64,000 nucleotides of DNA from VRUE01 sp963729995 (GCA_963729995.1 CAVSPF010000003.1:1488001-1552000); one strand, 5' to 3'. Counted from the first letter of the stretch, positions 32,728 through 41,008 are shown. Numbers and translations are program-made. The notes: generated by a model from the sequence alone, not told the origin.

Positions 32728-33330
32728 CTAATCGAAGCTGAGGCGGCCGGTCAGGGCCTTGCCGAGCGTCACCTCGTCGGCATGTTCGAGATCGGCGCCC
32801 ACCGGCAGGCCGCTGGCGAGGCGGGTGACCCTGGCCTTGCCACGCACCAGCTCCGCGATGTGGAGGGCGGTCGCCTCGCCGGTGGTGGTCGGGTTTGTGG
32901 CGAGAACGACCTCTTGGACCTCGCCGCGCTCGAGCCGCTGCAACAGCTCCGCAATCTTCAGGTCCTCGGCGTCGATGCCGTCTATCGGCGACAGGGCGCC
33001 GCCGAGCACGTGGTAGAGGCCACGGTACTCGTGGGTGCGCTCAATCGGGATCACGTCGGCAGGATCCTCAACGACGCAAATCATCGTCCGATCCCGGCCC
33101 GTGTCGGTGCAGATACGGCAAAGAGGCCCCTCGGAGAGGTTGAAGCACTGCTCACAGAGGCCAACCTTCTCCTTGACCTCGCGGATCGCCCCGGCGAGCG
33201 CCGCCACCTCCTCGTCGGGGGCGCGAAGGATGTGGAAGGCAAGCCGCTGCGCGGTGCGCTGACCGATCCCCGGCAGTCGTGACAGCTCGGCGACGAGGCG
33301 AGACAGCGGCGCCGGTCCCTCGGCGCTCAC
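32728..33330 (-). CDS. recR: Recombination protein RecR
   Basis: 200-residue RecFOR-pathway protein that loads RecA at gaps. The helix-hairpin-helix LPGIGQRTAQRLAFHIL is N-terminal. The zinc finger CEQCFNLSEGPLCRIC is intact. The Toprim domain has ICVVEDPADVIPIERTHEYRGLYHVLGGALSPIDGI and EVVLATNPTTTGEATA. The GTG start at 33330 overlaps the stop of the GMC gene by four bases. It is the last gene of the dnaX-ebfC-(GMC)-recR run. Confidence 0.96.
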   Translation of the reverse strand: MSAEGPAPLSRLVAELSRLPGIGQRTAQRLAFHILRAPDEEVAALAGAIREVKEKVGLCEQCFNLSEGPLCRICTDTGRDRTMICVVEDPADVIPIERTHEYRGLYHVLGGALSPIDGIDAEDLKIAELLQRLERGEVQEVVLATNPTTTGEATALHIAELVRGKARVTRLASGLPVGADLEHADEVTLGKALTGRLSFD

Positions 33331-34916
33331 CCGACTGCCTCGTCCGACTTCCCCTGCCTCGCGATCTCGGCGCCGCGGATCAGGTCTGCGGCGCGCTCGG
33401 CGAGCGCGATGGTCGGCGCATTGGTGTTGCCGCGCGGCACCGCCGGCAGCACCGAGGCGTCGACCACGCGCAGTGCGTCGAGCCCCTCCACGCGCAGCTC
33501 GGCATCGACGACGGAGCCGATCGCACAGGTGCCAACCGGGTGATAGATCGGGAAGGTCGTCCGAGCCAGGTGGGCGCGCAGGGCGTCCTCATCATCGCCG
33601 TCCGGGACGGTGAAGGGCTCTGCGCAGTAGGGCCGCATCGCGGGCTGGGCGCAGGTCTCCTCCAGCAGCTTCAGCGCATCGACCATCCGCGCCAGGTCGG
33701 CCTCCTCGGAGTAGAACTCGTTGCGCACAATCGGCTTTGCCGTCGGGTCCTTGGAGGCGAGCCGGACCGAGCCGCGGCTGCGCGGGGTGAGCAGGCACAC
33801 CGAGACCCAGACGCCATGGGCTTCGGGGTCGCCCAGTCCCTCGTCGACGATGTGGATCGGCGCGACGTGGAACTGCACGTCGGGCGCCGGCGCACCCGCC
33901 TCGACCCGGGCGAAGCCACCAGACTCGGCCAGGTTGGACGCGAACGGGCCGGTCTGGGAGGCCACGAACTCCTCCCGGGCGGCGGGCTCGAGCGCGAGCA
34001 GCAGGCTCGCTGGCTCGGGGGTGGTCCACACCTCGTAGGTGCAGGGGTGGTCGCTGAGGTTCGCGCCGACCGCGGGCTGGTCGAGCAGGGTCTCGATTTC
34101 GCGCAGGGCCAGATGCTCGGCGGGGCCGATCCCGGACAGCATCAACAGCTGAGGCGAGTTGAAGGAGCCGCCGCAGAGGATCACCTCCCGCTCGGCGCGC
34201 AGCTCCTGCGCCTGGCCGAGCTGAGTGGCCTCGACGCCGACCGCACGCGTTCCCTCGAACAGCACGCGATTGACGTGCATGAAAGGCATCACGGTCAGGT
34301 TCGGCCGCTCCATCGCCGGGTGCAGGTAGGCGACCGCGGCGCTGGCCCGCATGCCGCCGCGCTGGGTCACCTGGTACATGCCGGCACCGTCCTGCTCGGC
34401 GCCGTTGAAGTCCTCGTTGCGAGCCAACCCCGCTTCGACCGCGGCGTCGACGAAGGCCGGCGAGATCGCGTTGCCGGAGCGCTGGTCGGAGACCGGCAGC
34501 GGCCCGCCGACTCCGTGCCACTCCGAGGCCCCGCGCTCGTTGTCCTCCGACTTGAGGAAGTACGGGAAGAGGTCGTCCCAGGCCCAGCCCGGGATTCCCC
34601 AGTCGTCGTAGTCGCGGCGGTTGCCGCGGATGTAGATCATCGCGTTGATCGAGGAGGAGCCGCCCAGCACCCTGCCGCGCGGCAGCGGTATGCGGCGGCC
34701 GTTACAGCGCGGCTCGGGCGCGGTGAAATAGCCCCAGTCGACCTCGGTGCCGGCCAGCTGCAGGTAGCCGAGGGGGACGTGGATATTCTCGTTCGCGTCC
34801 GGCGGTCCAGCCTCGAGCAGGAGCACGCTCACGTCGGGATCCTCGGACAGCCGGGCGGCCAGAACACAGCCGGCGGAGCCCGCTCCGACGATCACATAGT
34901 CGTACATGGCGCTCAT
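33327..34916 (-). CDS. GMC-family FAD oxidoreductase (choline dehydrogenase-like)
   Basis: 529 residues. The FAD-binding GXGXXG segment is DYVIVGAGSAGCVLAARLSE. The GMC signature 1 is GRVLGGSSSINAMIYIRG, and signature 2 is GSFNSPQLLMLSGIGP. The C-terminal active-site histidine region is YHPVGTCAIGSVVDAELRVEGL followed by NTNAPTIALAERAADLI. It oxidises an alcohol; the substrate is not readable. It overlaps ebfC and recR by four bases on each side, so it is embedded in the recombination/replication operon. This is an insertion not seen in the usual order. Confidence 0.93.
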   Translation of the reverse strand: MSAMYDYVIVGAGSAGCVLAARLSEDPDVSVLLLEAGPPDANENIHVPLGYLQLAGTEVDWGYFTAPEPRCNGRRIPLPRGRVLGGSSSINAMIYIRGNRRDYDDWGIPGWAWDDLFPYFLKSEDNERGASEWHGVGGPLPVSDQRSGNAISPAFVDAAVEAGLARNEDFNGAEQDGAGMYQVTQRGGMRASAAVAYLHPAMERPNLTVMPFMHVNRVLFEGTRAVGVEATQLGQAQELRAEREVILCGGSFNSPQLLMLSGIGPAEHLALREIETLLDQPAVGANLSDHPCTYEVWTTPEPASLLLALEPAAREEFVASQTGPFASNLAESGGFARVEAGAPAPDVQFHVAPIHIVDEGLGDPEAHGVWVSVCLLTPRSRGSVRLASKDPTAKPIVRNEFYSEEADLARMVDALKLLEETCAQPAMRPYCAEPFTVPDGDDEDALRAHLARTTFPIYHPVGTCAIGSVVDAELRVEGLDALRVVDASVLPAVPRGNTNAPTIALAERAADLIRGAEIARQGKSDEAVG

Positions 34917-35245
34917 GCTCCAGGCAGGCCGCCGATGCCGCCGGTGATCCCGCCCATCTTCGAGCTGGCGAGATCCTGAGCGGCGCGCAGCCCCTCGTTG
35001 ACCGCGGCCTGCACCATCTCCGCCAGCAGCTCCGCCTCCTCAGGGTCGATCGCCTCAGGGTCGATCGCGATCTCGCGCAGGGTCATGTCGCCGCCCATCT
35101 TTACCTTCACCATGCCGCCGCCCGCGCTCGCCTCGACGACCTCGTCCTTGAGCTGCTCCTGGGCCTGCAGCATCTGCTGCTGCATCTGCTGCGCCTGCTT
35201 CATCAGGGCGTTCATGTCGAAGCCCCCCGGTCCGCCTCTTGCCAC
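34913..35245 (-). CDS. YbaB/EbfC nucleoid-associated protein
   Basis: 110 residues. The N-terminal helix is Gln/Met-rich (MNALMKQAQQMQQQMLQAQEQL). The conserved core VEASAGGGMVKVKMGGDMTLREIAIDPEAIDPEEAELLAEMVQAAVNEGLR matches the family, and a Gly-rich tail follows. The GTG start directly follows the dnaX TAG, with GAGGAGG inside dnaX as ribosome-binding site. It binds DNA nonspecifically and lies in the standard dnaX-ebfC-recR order. Confidence 0.93.
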   Translation of the reverse strand: MARGGPGGFDMNALMKQAQQMQQQMLQAQEQLKDEVVEASAGGGMVKVKMGGDMTLREIAIDPEAIDPEEAELLAEMVQAAVNEGLRAAQDLASSKMGGITGGIGGLPGA

Positions 35246-36943
35246 CTACCTGACCTCCTCCGCGTCGAACTCGCTCTTGATCCGCGCTACCAGCGCCGCC
35301 GTGTCGATCGGCTCCTCCGCGGCAGCGGTCCCCGCCGCGGCCTCACCGTCAAGCAGTACGTAGACGGGGCGGACTCGCTCCCCGAGCACCGCTTCGAACG
35401 CCTCGACAACGGCCTCTCGCCGCTCGGGATCCTCGGCCTTGCGTTTGTTGAACGTCTTGTCGGCCGGAAACCCAATCCGAAGCCCGTCCTCGTCCAGCGC
35501 CACCGGGCGGGCGCCCTCAAAGGTCGCCGCGAGCGCGGGCACCGACTCCCGCAGCCGGTCGAGGACGGCGGGCCAGACCCGCCTGACCCGCTCGATGTCC
35601 AGCGCCGCCTCTGGGGCGGCGTCATCCGCATCGGAAGCACCCGCCTCGGGCGGCGAGGGTTCGGCCTGCTCAGCCGGGGCGGCATCTGCCGCGGGTGGCG
35701 GCGCAGGAGGGACCTCCCCCGAGGAAGCTTCAGCTACCGCAGGGGGTGGTGGGTCCCCTGCGGCGACAGGACCCGCCGGCCCACCAACGCCGGGGGCTCC
35801 TCGCTCCAACCGCTCGATGCGGCGCAGGAGGCCCTCGGTGGAGGGATCCAGATCCGGGCGCGCCGCCTTCAACAGGGCGATCTCGACCGCCATCCGGGCG
35901 TCGTCTCCCTCGCGCACGGCGGTCAGGGCCGCCGCCAGCTCGTCGATCGCCCGCACCAGGGTCGCGGCGCCGATCGCGCTCGCCTGTGCAGCGAGGCGGC
36001 CGGCGTCGGTGGCGGTGACCACGAAGGTATTGGGGACCTCACCCACCGTCTGGGTGACGAGCAGGTGGCGCAGGTGCCCGAGCAGGTCGCGGGCGAACTG
36101 GCCGGGATCGCGACCGGAGCGGGCCATCTTCTCGACCTCGAGCAGGACGCCCTTCGGATCCTCGGCGATGACCGCATCGACCGCGGCGAACAGCAGGTCG
36201 GCATCGGCGGCGCCGAGCAGCTCCAGCACCGCATCGAGCTCGACCTTCTGGCCGCCGAAGGCAACCAGCTGGTCGAGCGTGCCGAGCGCGTCGCGGAAGC
36301 TGCCTGAAGCAGAGCGAGCGATCATCGCCACGGCGCCGTCGTCGGCCTCGATCCCCTCGGCTGCGGCAACCCGCTTCAGCACCTCGGAGATCTGCTCCAG
36401 GGAGGGGCGCTGGAAATCGAAGCGCTGGCAGCGGTCGGCGATCGTCGCCATCACCTTGTGCGCCTCGGTCGTGGCGAGCACGAAGACGGTGTTCGGCGGC
36501 GGCTCCTCCAGGGTCTTGAGGAAGGCGTTCCAGGCCTCCTTGGTGAGCATGTGAGCCTCGTCGAGGATGTAGACCTTCCAGCGGCCACCGGCAGGGGCGT
36601 AGGCGACCCGCTCGCGCAGGTCGCGAACATCGTCGACCGAGCGGTTGGAGGCGGCATCCATCTCGATCACGTCGACCGAGGTGCCGGCCGCGATCGTCAC
36701 GCAGGACTCGCACTCACCGCAGGGGGTGAGGGTCGGCCCGCCGCGCTCGCAGTTGAGCGAGCGGGCGAGGATCTTCGCCATCGAGGTCTTGCCGGTGCCC
36801 CGCGAGCCGACGAAGAGGTAGGCATGGTGGACCTTGCCCTGCTCGATGGCGTTGCGCAGGGTGCGGACGACGTGCTGCTGGCCGACCACCTCGTCGAAGG
36901 AGCCAGGGCGGTGGCGCCGGTAGAGGGATGTCGAGTCGTTCAT
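35246..36943 (-). CDS. dnaX: DNA polymerase III subunits gamma and tau
   Basis: 565-residue clamp-loader ATPase. Walker A is GSRGTGKTSMAKILA. The zinc-binding cysteines are in LNCERGG...CGECESC. Walker B is VYILDEAHMLT. The sensor segment is LATTEAHKVMATIADRCQRFDF, and the arginine finger region is SASGSFRDALGTLDQL. A long Pro/Ala/Glu-rich linker (about residues 395-465) precedes a C-terminal tau-like domain. No clear programmed frameshift site for gamma was seen. The ATG at 36943 was chosen. Confidence 0.96.
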   Translation of the reverse strand: MNDSTSLYRRHRPGSFDEVVGQQHVVRTLRNAIEQGKVHHAYLFVGSRGTGKTSMAKILARSLNCERGGPTLTPCGECESCVTIAAGTSVDVIEMDAASNRSVDDVRDLRERVAYAPAGGRWKVYILDEAHMLTKEAWNAFLKTLEEPPPNTVFVLATTEAHKVMATIADRCQRFDFQRPSLEQISEVLKRVAAAEGIEADDGAVAMIARSASGSFRDALGTLDQLVAFGGQKVELDAVLELLGAADADLLFAAVDAVIAEDPKGVLLEVEKMARSGRDPGQFARDLLGHLRHLLVTQTVGEVPNTFVVTATDAGRLAAQASAIGAATLVRAIDELAAALTAVREGDDARMAVEIALLKAARPDLDPSTEGLLRRIERLERGAPGVGGPAGPVAAGDPPPPAVAEASSGEVPPAPPPAADAAPAEQAEPSPPEAGASDADDAAPEAALDIERVRRVWPAVLDRLRESVPALAATFEGARPVALDEDGLRIGFPADKTFNKRKAEDPERREAVVEAFEAVLGERVRPVYVLLDGEAAAGTAAAEEPIDTAALVARIKSEFDAEEVR

Positions 36944-37024
36944 CGGCGGCACTCGGGCCAGTGTATCTGCGGCCGAAGCGCCGGCCGGCCGCTGGGCCGG
37001 GGTCCTCATCGGTAGGTTGCGCCA

Positions 37025-38608
37025 GTGCCAACCTGGGCTCGCAACTGGCTGACACCAGCCGCCTGGCTAGCCGCCGTCACGGCGGTCCTGCTGCTGGTCT
37101 TCCCGTTCGGCTTCCCCAATTACGACACGATCTACGCGCTGGTCTGGGGGCGCGAGCTGGCCCACGGAATAAGCCCCGACTACGGTGCCGCCCTGCCCCC
37201 CACGCCACACCCGCTCGCCGACCTGCTGGGGCTGGTGACGACGCCACTGGGCAACGGCGCGATCGGGGTGACGATGGTGATCGCCTACCTCTCGCTTGGC
37301 CTGGTCGGCTACCTCGTCTACCGGCTCGGGTCACTCTGGTTCGACCGGCCAATCGGCGCCGTCGCCGCGCTGATCGTCCTCACCCGCGCCCCCTACCTCT
37401 CGAACGGCCTGCGCGCCTACGTCGACCTCCCCTACGTCGCGCTTGCGTTGGGCGCGCTGACGATCGAGGCCAAGCGCCCGCGCGCCGGCTGGCCGGTGCT
37501 GGCGCTGCTGGCCCTCGCCGGCCTGCTCCGCCCCGAGGCCTGGCTGTTCTCCGGCGTCTACTGGCTCCACCTCGCGCTGGCCGTCGAGCAACGTCCCGGC
37601 GATCGCGTCCGTGAAGGGGAGATGGGGATGCCCCTCGAACGGGCGGATACTCAAAACGCCGGCCTGATCAGGCCGGCGTTTGTCCGGGCGAGGGGCATCC
37701 CCATTCCCCCCGCCTCCCTCGGCCTCTGGCTGCGCTGGCGCGGGGAGCGCTCGCCGCGAGAGCTCGCATGGCTCGCCGCCCTCGCCATCGCCGCACCGGT
37801 CCTCTGGGTGGCCTTCGACTGGGTCACGACCGGCAACCCCCTCTACTCGCTGACCGGCACCCAGCACACCGTGGAAACGCTCAAACGCCAGACCGGCCCG
37901 GTCGACCTCGTCCTCTACGGGCCGCGGCGGCTCGGCGAAGTGCTCCAGTGGCCGGGCATGGTCGGCGCGCTCGGCGGCGTCATCCTCGGCTTCGCCTTCC
38001 TGCGGCGGCGCTCGGCGCTTGGCCTCGTCGCCGCGGCCCTGGCGCTCGGCGCCTTTGCCGTGCTGGCCTGCGCCGGCCTGGCGATCATCGCCCGCTACAC
38101 GATGCTCGCCGCCGCGGTGCTGGCCGTCTTCGTCGCGCTGGCGCTGCTCGGCTGGCGCCTGCCGGAGGCCGGGAACCAGTGGCGCCGCCGCTGGCAGCTC
38201 TTCGCGGCGGTCGTCGCCGCGATGTTCGTGATCTGGGGCCCAAACCAGTGGAGCCTCGACTCGCGGGTCAACACCGACCTGACCAACCAGGGCAGGATCG
38301 AGAACGACCTCACCGGGCTCGTCGACAGCGGCGCCTTCGCCAAACCCCTCTGCGGGCCGATCGCCGTCCCAAACCACCGTGCCATCCCCCGCCTCGCCTT
38401 CGGCCTGGAAGTGAAGCCGACTCAGATCGTCAGCGCCAGCGAGCAGGGCATTCCCCGCCGGGGCTACTTCGTCAAACCGGCCAGCCCCTTCGTCATCCAC
38501 AACTTCATCCTCGACCCCAATGACCCGACCCGCTTCTTGCTCGGGGTTCCCCCCGGCTTCCATCGTGTCGCCGGCAACCGCTCCTGGGTCCTCTACCGTC
38601 ACTGCTGA
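37025..38608 (+). CDS. Polytopic membrane protein, GT-C glycosyltransferase-like, with in-frame palindromic insertion
   Basis: 527 residues from a GTG at 37025. About ten hydrophobic segments are seen. The first external loop contains FPNYDTIYALVWGREL and later PTPHPLADLL, reminiscent of GT-C enzymes. A C-terminal soluble region follows (from NQWSLDSRVNTDLTN). Around residues 200-228 the nested palindrome at 37622-37704 is translated in frame as an odd stretch (GMPLERADTQNAGLIRPAFVRARGIPIPP) between two membrane segments. The gene lies on the opposite strand between the SRP RNA and dnaX. Donor and acceptor are unknown. Confidence 0.75.
   Translation: MPTWARNWLTPAAWLAAVTAVLLLVFPFGFPNYDTIYALVWGRELAHGISPDYGAALPPTPHPLADLLGLVTTPLGNGAIGVTMVIAYLSLGLVGYLVYRLGSLWFDRPIGAVAALIVLTRAPYLSNGLRAYVDLPYVALALGALTIEAKRPRAGWPVLALLALAGLLRPEAWLFSGVYWLHLALAVEQRPGDRVREGEMGMPLERADTQNAGLIRPAFVRARGIPIPPASLGLWLRWRGERSPRELAWLAALAIAAPVLWVAFDWVTTGNPLYSLTGTQHTVETLKRQTGPVDLVLYGPRRLGEVLQWPGMVGALGGVILGFAFLRRRSALGLVAAALALGAFAVLACAGLAIIARYTMLAAAVLAVFVALALLGWRLPEAGNQWRRRWQLFAAVVAAMFVIWGPNQWSLDSRVNTDLTNQGRIENDLTGLVDSGAFAKPLCGPIAVPNHRAIPRLAFGLEVKPTQIVSASEQGIPRRGYFVKPASPFVIHNFILDPNDPTRFLLGVPPGFHRVAGNRSWVLYRHC
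37622..37704. repeat. Nested palindromic element inside a coding sequence, copy 1
   Basis: Outer 16-bp arms (ATGGGGATGCCCCTCG at 37622-37637 and complement at 37689-37704). Inside lies GGCGGATACTCAAA, then a perfect 28-base palindrome with no loop (37654-37681, arm AAACGCCGGCCTGA), then TTGTCCGG. It shares CGGATACTCAAA and TTGTC at equivalent positions with the element at 57473-57562. It is read through in frame by the membrane glycosyltransferase gene. Confidence 0.8.
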
Positions 38609-38610
38609 AT

Positions 38611-38888
38611 ATGGACCGTGCGCCCCGTCCCTCGAAGCGTGGTCTCCGGGCGTGTCCGTCACGTTTGGCTCGGGCCGGGCTGGCCTGCGGCACCCGCGGC
38701 ATCCGCTTAAGGCTGCTTCCTTCCGGACCTGACCTGGTTCACGTGCCCACGTCGCGCAGGACCCGGCCGTCAACACCCCCCGCGGCGCACTGACCCCGAC
38801 GGCCAGCCCCTCAGGACGGGATTCGGCCCCGCTAGAGCGGATTGCGGGTTACAGGGCACCGCTGGTTCCCCGCCTAGCACGGTCCACC
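38611..38888 (-). ncRNA. ffs: Signal recognition particle RNA, large bacterial type
   Basis: About 278 nt. The S-domain signature GGTCAGGTCCGGAAGGAAGC is read on the minus strand around 38712-38731. Upstream is an Alu-domain sequence of the large type (GTGCTAGGCGGGGAACC, GGTGCCCTGTAACCCGCAAT). The ends pair perfectly: TGGACCGTGC at the 5' end (38878-38887) with GCACGGTCCA at the 3' end (38612-38621). A second internal pairing is GGGCTGGCC / GGCCAGCCC. The RNA pairs with Ffh to target membrane proteins. It lies upstream of dnaX as in many bacteria, but with an opposing gene between. Confidence 0.93.
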
Positions 38889-38892
38889 GACG

Positions 38893-38898
38893 ATCCTA
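38893..38898 (-). promoter_or_regulatory. Probable -10 box of the SRP RNA promoter
   Basis: TAGGAT on the minus strand ends five bases before the 5' end inferred from the terminal helix. No convincing -35 hexamer was found. Confidence 0.45.
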
Positions 38899-38957
38899 CC
38901 CTGCTTCGGCCCTGACCCGACCGACGGCCAAGCGCCGCCGCCTATGATTGGGCGTTC

Positions 38958-39029
38958 GGGCGCGTAGCTCAGTGGGAGAGCGCTCGCTTCACACGCGAGA
39001 GGTCGCTGGTTCGAAACCAGCCGTGCCCA
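38958..39029 (+). tRNA. tRNA-Val (anticodon CAC)
   Basis: 72 nt cloverleaf. Acceptor GGGCGCG pairs with CGTGCCC with one G-U. D arm GCTC-AGTGGGA-GAGC, anticodon stem CTCGC / GCGAG around loop TTCACAC (CAC, reads GUG), and T arm CTGGTTCGAAACCAG. CCA is not encoded. Confidence 0.95.
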
Positions 39030-39053
39030 TCCGAAACGCTCCGCTCACGCGGG

Positions 39054-39473
39054 CTACCCCCACGGTGCCGCGATCCCGAGCTTCCACTCGCCTTCGATCC
39101 GGTTCACCACCAGGATCGGGCTCGTCGTCCACTCGAAGCGGGCACCATCGCCGCTGTCGGAGCGAATAGTCAGGCGGCCGCGGATGAGAGCGGCCTCGGC
39201 AACGGTCAGGACGCTCGAGAGCTCGATCGCGATCTCCGTGCGAACGAGGATCAGCTGGGCGAGGACGGGACGAATGCTGCTGCGGCCGCGAACCGCGGTG
39301 GAGTCGGGAGTGATCAGACAGCCATCCCTGGCGAAACAGCCCGTGGCTGCGTCCAGGTCGCCCCCGCCGAGGGCCGCGGCAAACCTGCGAAACGCCCAGT
39401 CCGGGCTGATTCCTGCCGGCTCGGGCTGCTTCGGGCGCAGGGCCGGACCGCGGTTGGGGAGGGCTTGTCCCAT
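39054..39473 (-). CDS. SnoaL/NTF2-like domain protein
   Basis: 139 residues. The core resembles the NTF2-like cone fold: ISPDWAFRRFAAALGGGDLDAATGCFARDGCLITPDSTAVRGRSSIRPVLAQLI, then beta strands ending GEWKLGIAAPWG. Such proteins can be isomerases, hydrolases or ligand-binding modules; no catalytic residues can be assigned. Collinear with and 16 bp downstream of a secreted-protein gene. Confidence 0.65.
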   Translation of the reverse strand: MGQALPNRGPALRPKQPEPAGISPDWAFRRFAAALGGGDLDAATGCFARDGCLITPDSTAVRGRSSIRPVLAQLILVRTEIAIELSSVLTVAEAALIRGRLTIRSDSGDGARFEWTTSPILVVNRIEGEWKLGIAAPWG

Positions 39474-39489
39474 CGGCTCAGCCGACTTC

Positions 39490-40248
39490 CTATTCCCGCA
39501 CCTTGCAGGGCTTCAAGAACGTTCCCGTGAGGTCCGTTCCGTCGTTGAAGGTGACCTCGACGCGAGCCTGCAGGTGACCGGTTTCGCAGCGGGCGTTGAC
39601 GTAGCTGTGCTTCTGGCCCTTGTAGGTCCATTTGCGCCCGATCTTCAGCGAGCCCGAGATCGGGTGGCCGGCACCGCCGGCGATCCTGGGGATCCTCGCT
39701 TTGGTGCGGTAGCCGTAGACGCCCTTGTGGATCCTTTCGATCACGACCGGGACGACGAAGGTGGTCGGAACCGGAACGGTGGTGTAGGCGTGGGCGAAGA
39801 CGGTTGGGTCGCCGTGCTTCCGCGGCCCGTTGAAGATGGTGATCGGCGAGGTGACGGGAATCGGCGCCTGTTCGGGGAAGGCGACGATCGCGTGGCCAAA
39901 CCCCTTGCCCACTATCGCGCCGGGGCAGTTATGTCGCGCGACGGGCACCGTGGTGGCCTCGAGCTTGGCCTCCGTGCAAACAGGCAGGCCGGCGGTCTGC
40001 ACGGAGCCGTGGCGGTCGAATTCGATCGTCAGCGTTTCCACGATCGGGGGCAGTTCGCCGGAGACCGTCGAGAGCTTGCCGCCACCGTGCAGGGTGATCG
40101 GGGCGTCGTGGTGCTTGGGCAGCGCCTGCGGCGAGAAGCCGCCGTCCGCATTGAGGATGATGTCCCCGACCCGCACTTCCAAGGCGCTCGCCAGGCTCGC
40201 CACGACAAGCAGGCCAAGCACTGCGGAGATCAGGATCCTCTTCGCCAT
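39490..40248 (-). CDS. Secreted beta-rich protein of unknown function
   Basis: 252 residues from the ATG at 40248, with AGGAAGAG upstream. The signal peptide is MAKRILISAVLGLLVVASLASA. The mature region has many short beta-like segments (VRVGDIILNADGGFSPQ, LTIEFDRHGSVQTAG, FVVPVVIERI, YGYRTKARIPRIAGGAGHPISGSL) and four cysteines (VCTEA, HNCPG, ARCETG, KPCKV). It likely acts outside the cell. I recall similar proteins as hypothetical genes in Thermoleophilia but know no function. Confidence 0.65.
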   Translation of the reverse strand: MAKRILISAVLGLLVVASLASALEVRVGDIILNADGGFSPQALPKHHDAPITLHGGGKLSTVSGELPPIVETLTIEFDRHGSVQTAGLPVCTEAKLEATTVPVARHNCPGAIVGKGFGHAIVAFPEQAPIPVTSPITIFNGPRKHGDPTVFAHAYTTVPVPTTFVVPVVIERIHKGVYGYRTKARIPRIAGGAGHPISGSLKIGRKWTYKGQKHSYVNARCETGHLQARVEVTFNDGTDLTGTFLKPCKVRE

Positions 40249-40277
40249 CGCACTCTTCCTCCCGGCCAGCACTCGGG

Positions 40278-40931
40278 TCATCGATTCCGGGGTCGTTGCG
40301 CGCGAGCGTTGGCGTCGGCTCGCTTGGCGTCGGCCATCGCGCCCCGGACGATCGTGATCAGTGCGTCTGCCAGACCCGCGGCGTCGTGGCTGCCGCTGCC
40401 CTGCCGCTGGATCGACATCCCCATCATCAGGGCGACGACGGGACGCGCGTGGCGGGCTGGGTCAGGGACTCCGAGCGCCTCCAGCGCCGCCGCGGCAACG
40501 CCCTCGTAGGCAGCGAAGCAGCGGCGCGAGGCGTCTCGCAGGGCAGGGTCACGGGCGGCGTGCAGGTGCAGCTCCAGCTCGGCGACCTGCTCGGGACGCT
40601 CGGCGCTCTCGGCGGCGAGCCGCTGCACCTCGGCGGCGATCTGCTCAGGCCCGGGGCAGCGGGCGCGCAGGTCGGCGGCGATCGCCTCGAGGCGGGCAAC
40701 CTCCTCTTCGACATAGAGGCCAAGGCTCTCGCGCAGCAGCTCCGCCTGGCTGGGGAAGTGGTAGGTGAGTGAGCCGAGCGAGACACCGGCCTTGGCGGCG
40801 ATGCGCCGGTTGCTGAGTGCCCCGATCCCCTCGCGGCCGACCAGCTCGAAGGTGGCGCGCAGAATGCGCTGGCGGGCGCCGGTTGCGTGGCGCGCCTGCT
40901 TCTCCTCCGTGGGTGCGGCAACTGTCGTGAT
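40278..40931 (-). CDS. TetR family regulator without canonical start codon
   Basis: About 217 residues if begun at an ATC at 40931. The helix-turn-helix is complete: ARQRILRATFELVGREGI, then SNRRIAAKAGVSLGSLTYHFPSQAELL. A helical ligand domain follows. In this frame there is a stop at 40938-40940 and then no ATG, GTG or TTG until 40628, which lies past the DNA-binding domain. An ATC at 40931 followed by ACGACAGTT would read xTTVAAPTEEK, a very typical TetR N-terminus. The start may be non-canonical, mutated from ATG, or a sequence error. It is divergent from the histidine kinase. Confidence 0.7.
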   Translation of the reverse strand: MTTVAAPTEEKQARHATGARQRILRATFELVGREGIGALSNRRIAAKAGVSLGSLTYHFPSQAELLRESLGLYVEEEVARLEAIAADLRARCPGPEQIAAEVQRLAAESAERPEQVAELELHLHAARDPALRDASRRCFAAYEGVAAAALEALGVPDPARHARPVVALMMGMSIQRQGSGSHDAAGLADALITIVRGAMADAKRADANARAQRPRNR

Positions 40932-40942
40932 ACGGCCACATT

Positions 40943-40964
40943 AGCCTATCGTTCGTTCGAACGA
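40943..40964 (-). promoter_or_regulatory. TetR promoter -10 and palindromic operator
   Basis: A perfect 12-bp palindrome TCGTTCGAACGA (40953-40964) lies just upstream of TAGGCT (-10, minus strand 40948-40943), in the gap between the TetR and histidine kinase genes. This is a typical autorepressor site. Transcription would start about five bases before the putative ATC. Confidence 0.5.
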
Positions 40965-41008
40965 CCGACGAGCCGGCCCACGGGTCTGCCGATCGGCGTG
41001 CATGTTGC

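Noticed and set aside
38677..38811. Short 4.5S-like SRP RNA of about 135 nt
   Set aside because: The outer terminal helix and Alu-type sequence support a longer molecule, 38611-38888.
38958..39029. tRNA-Val as an integration site
   Set aside because: No duplicated tRNA 3' end, integrase or foreign-looking block next to it.
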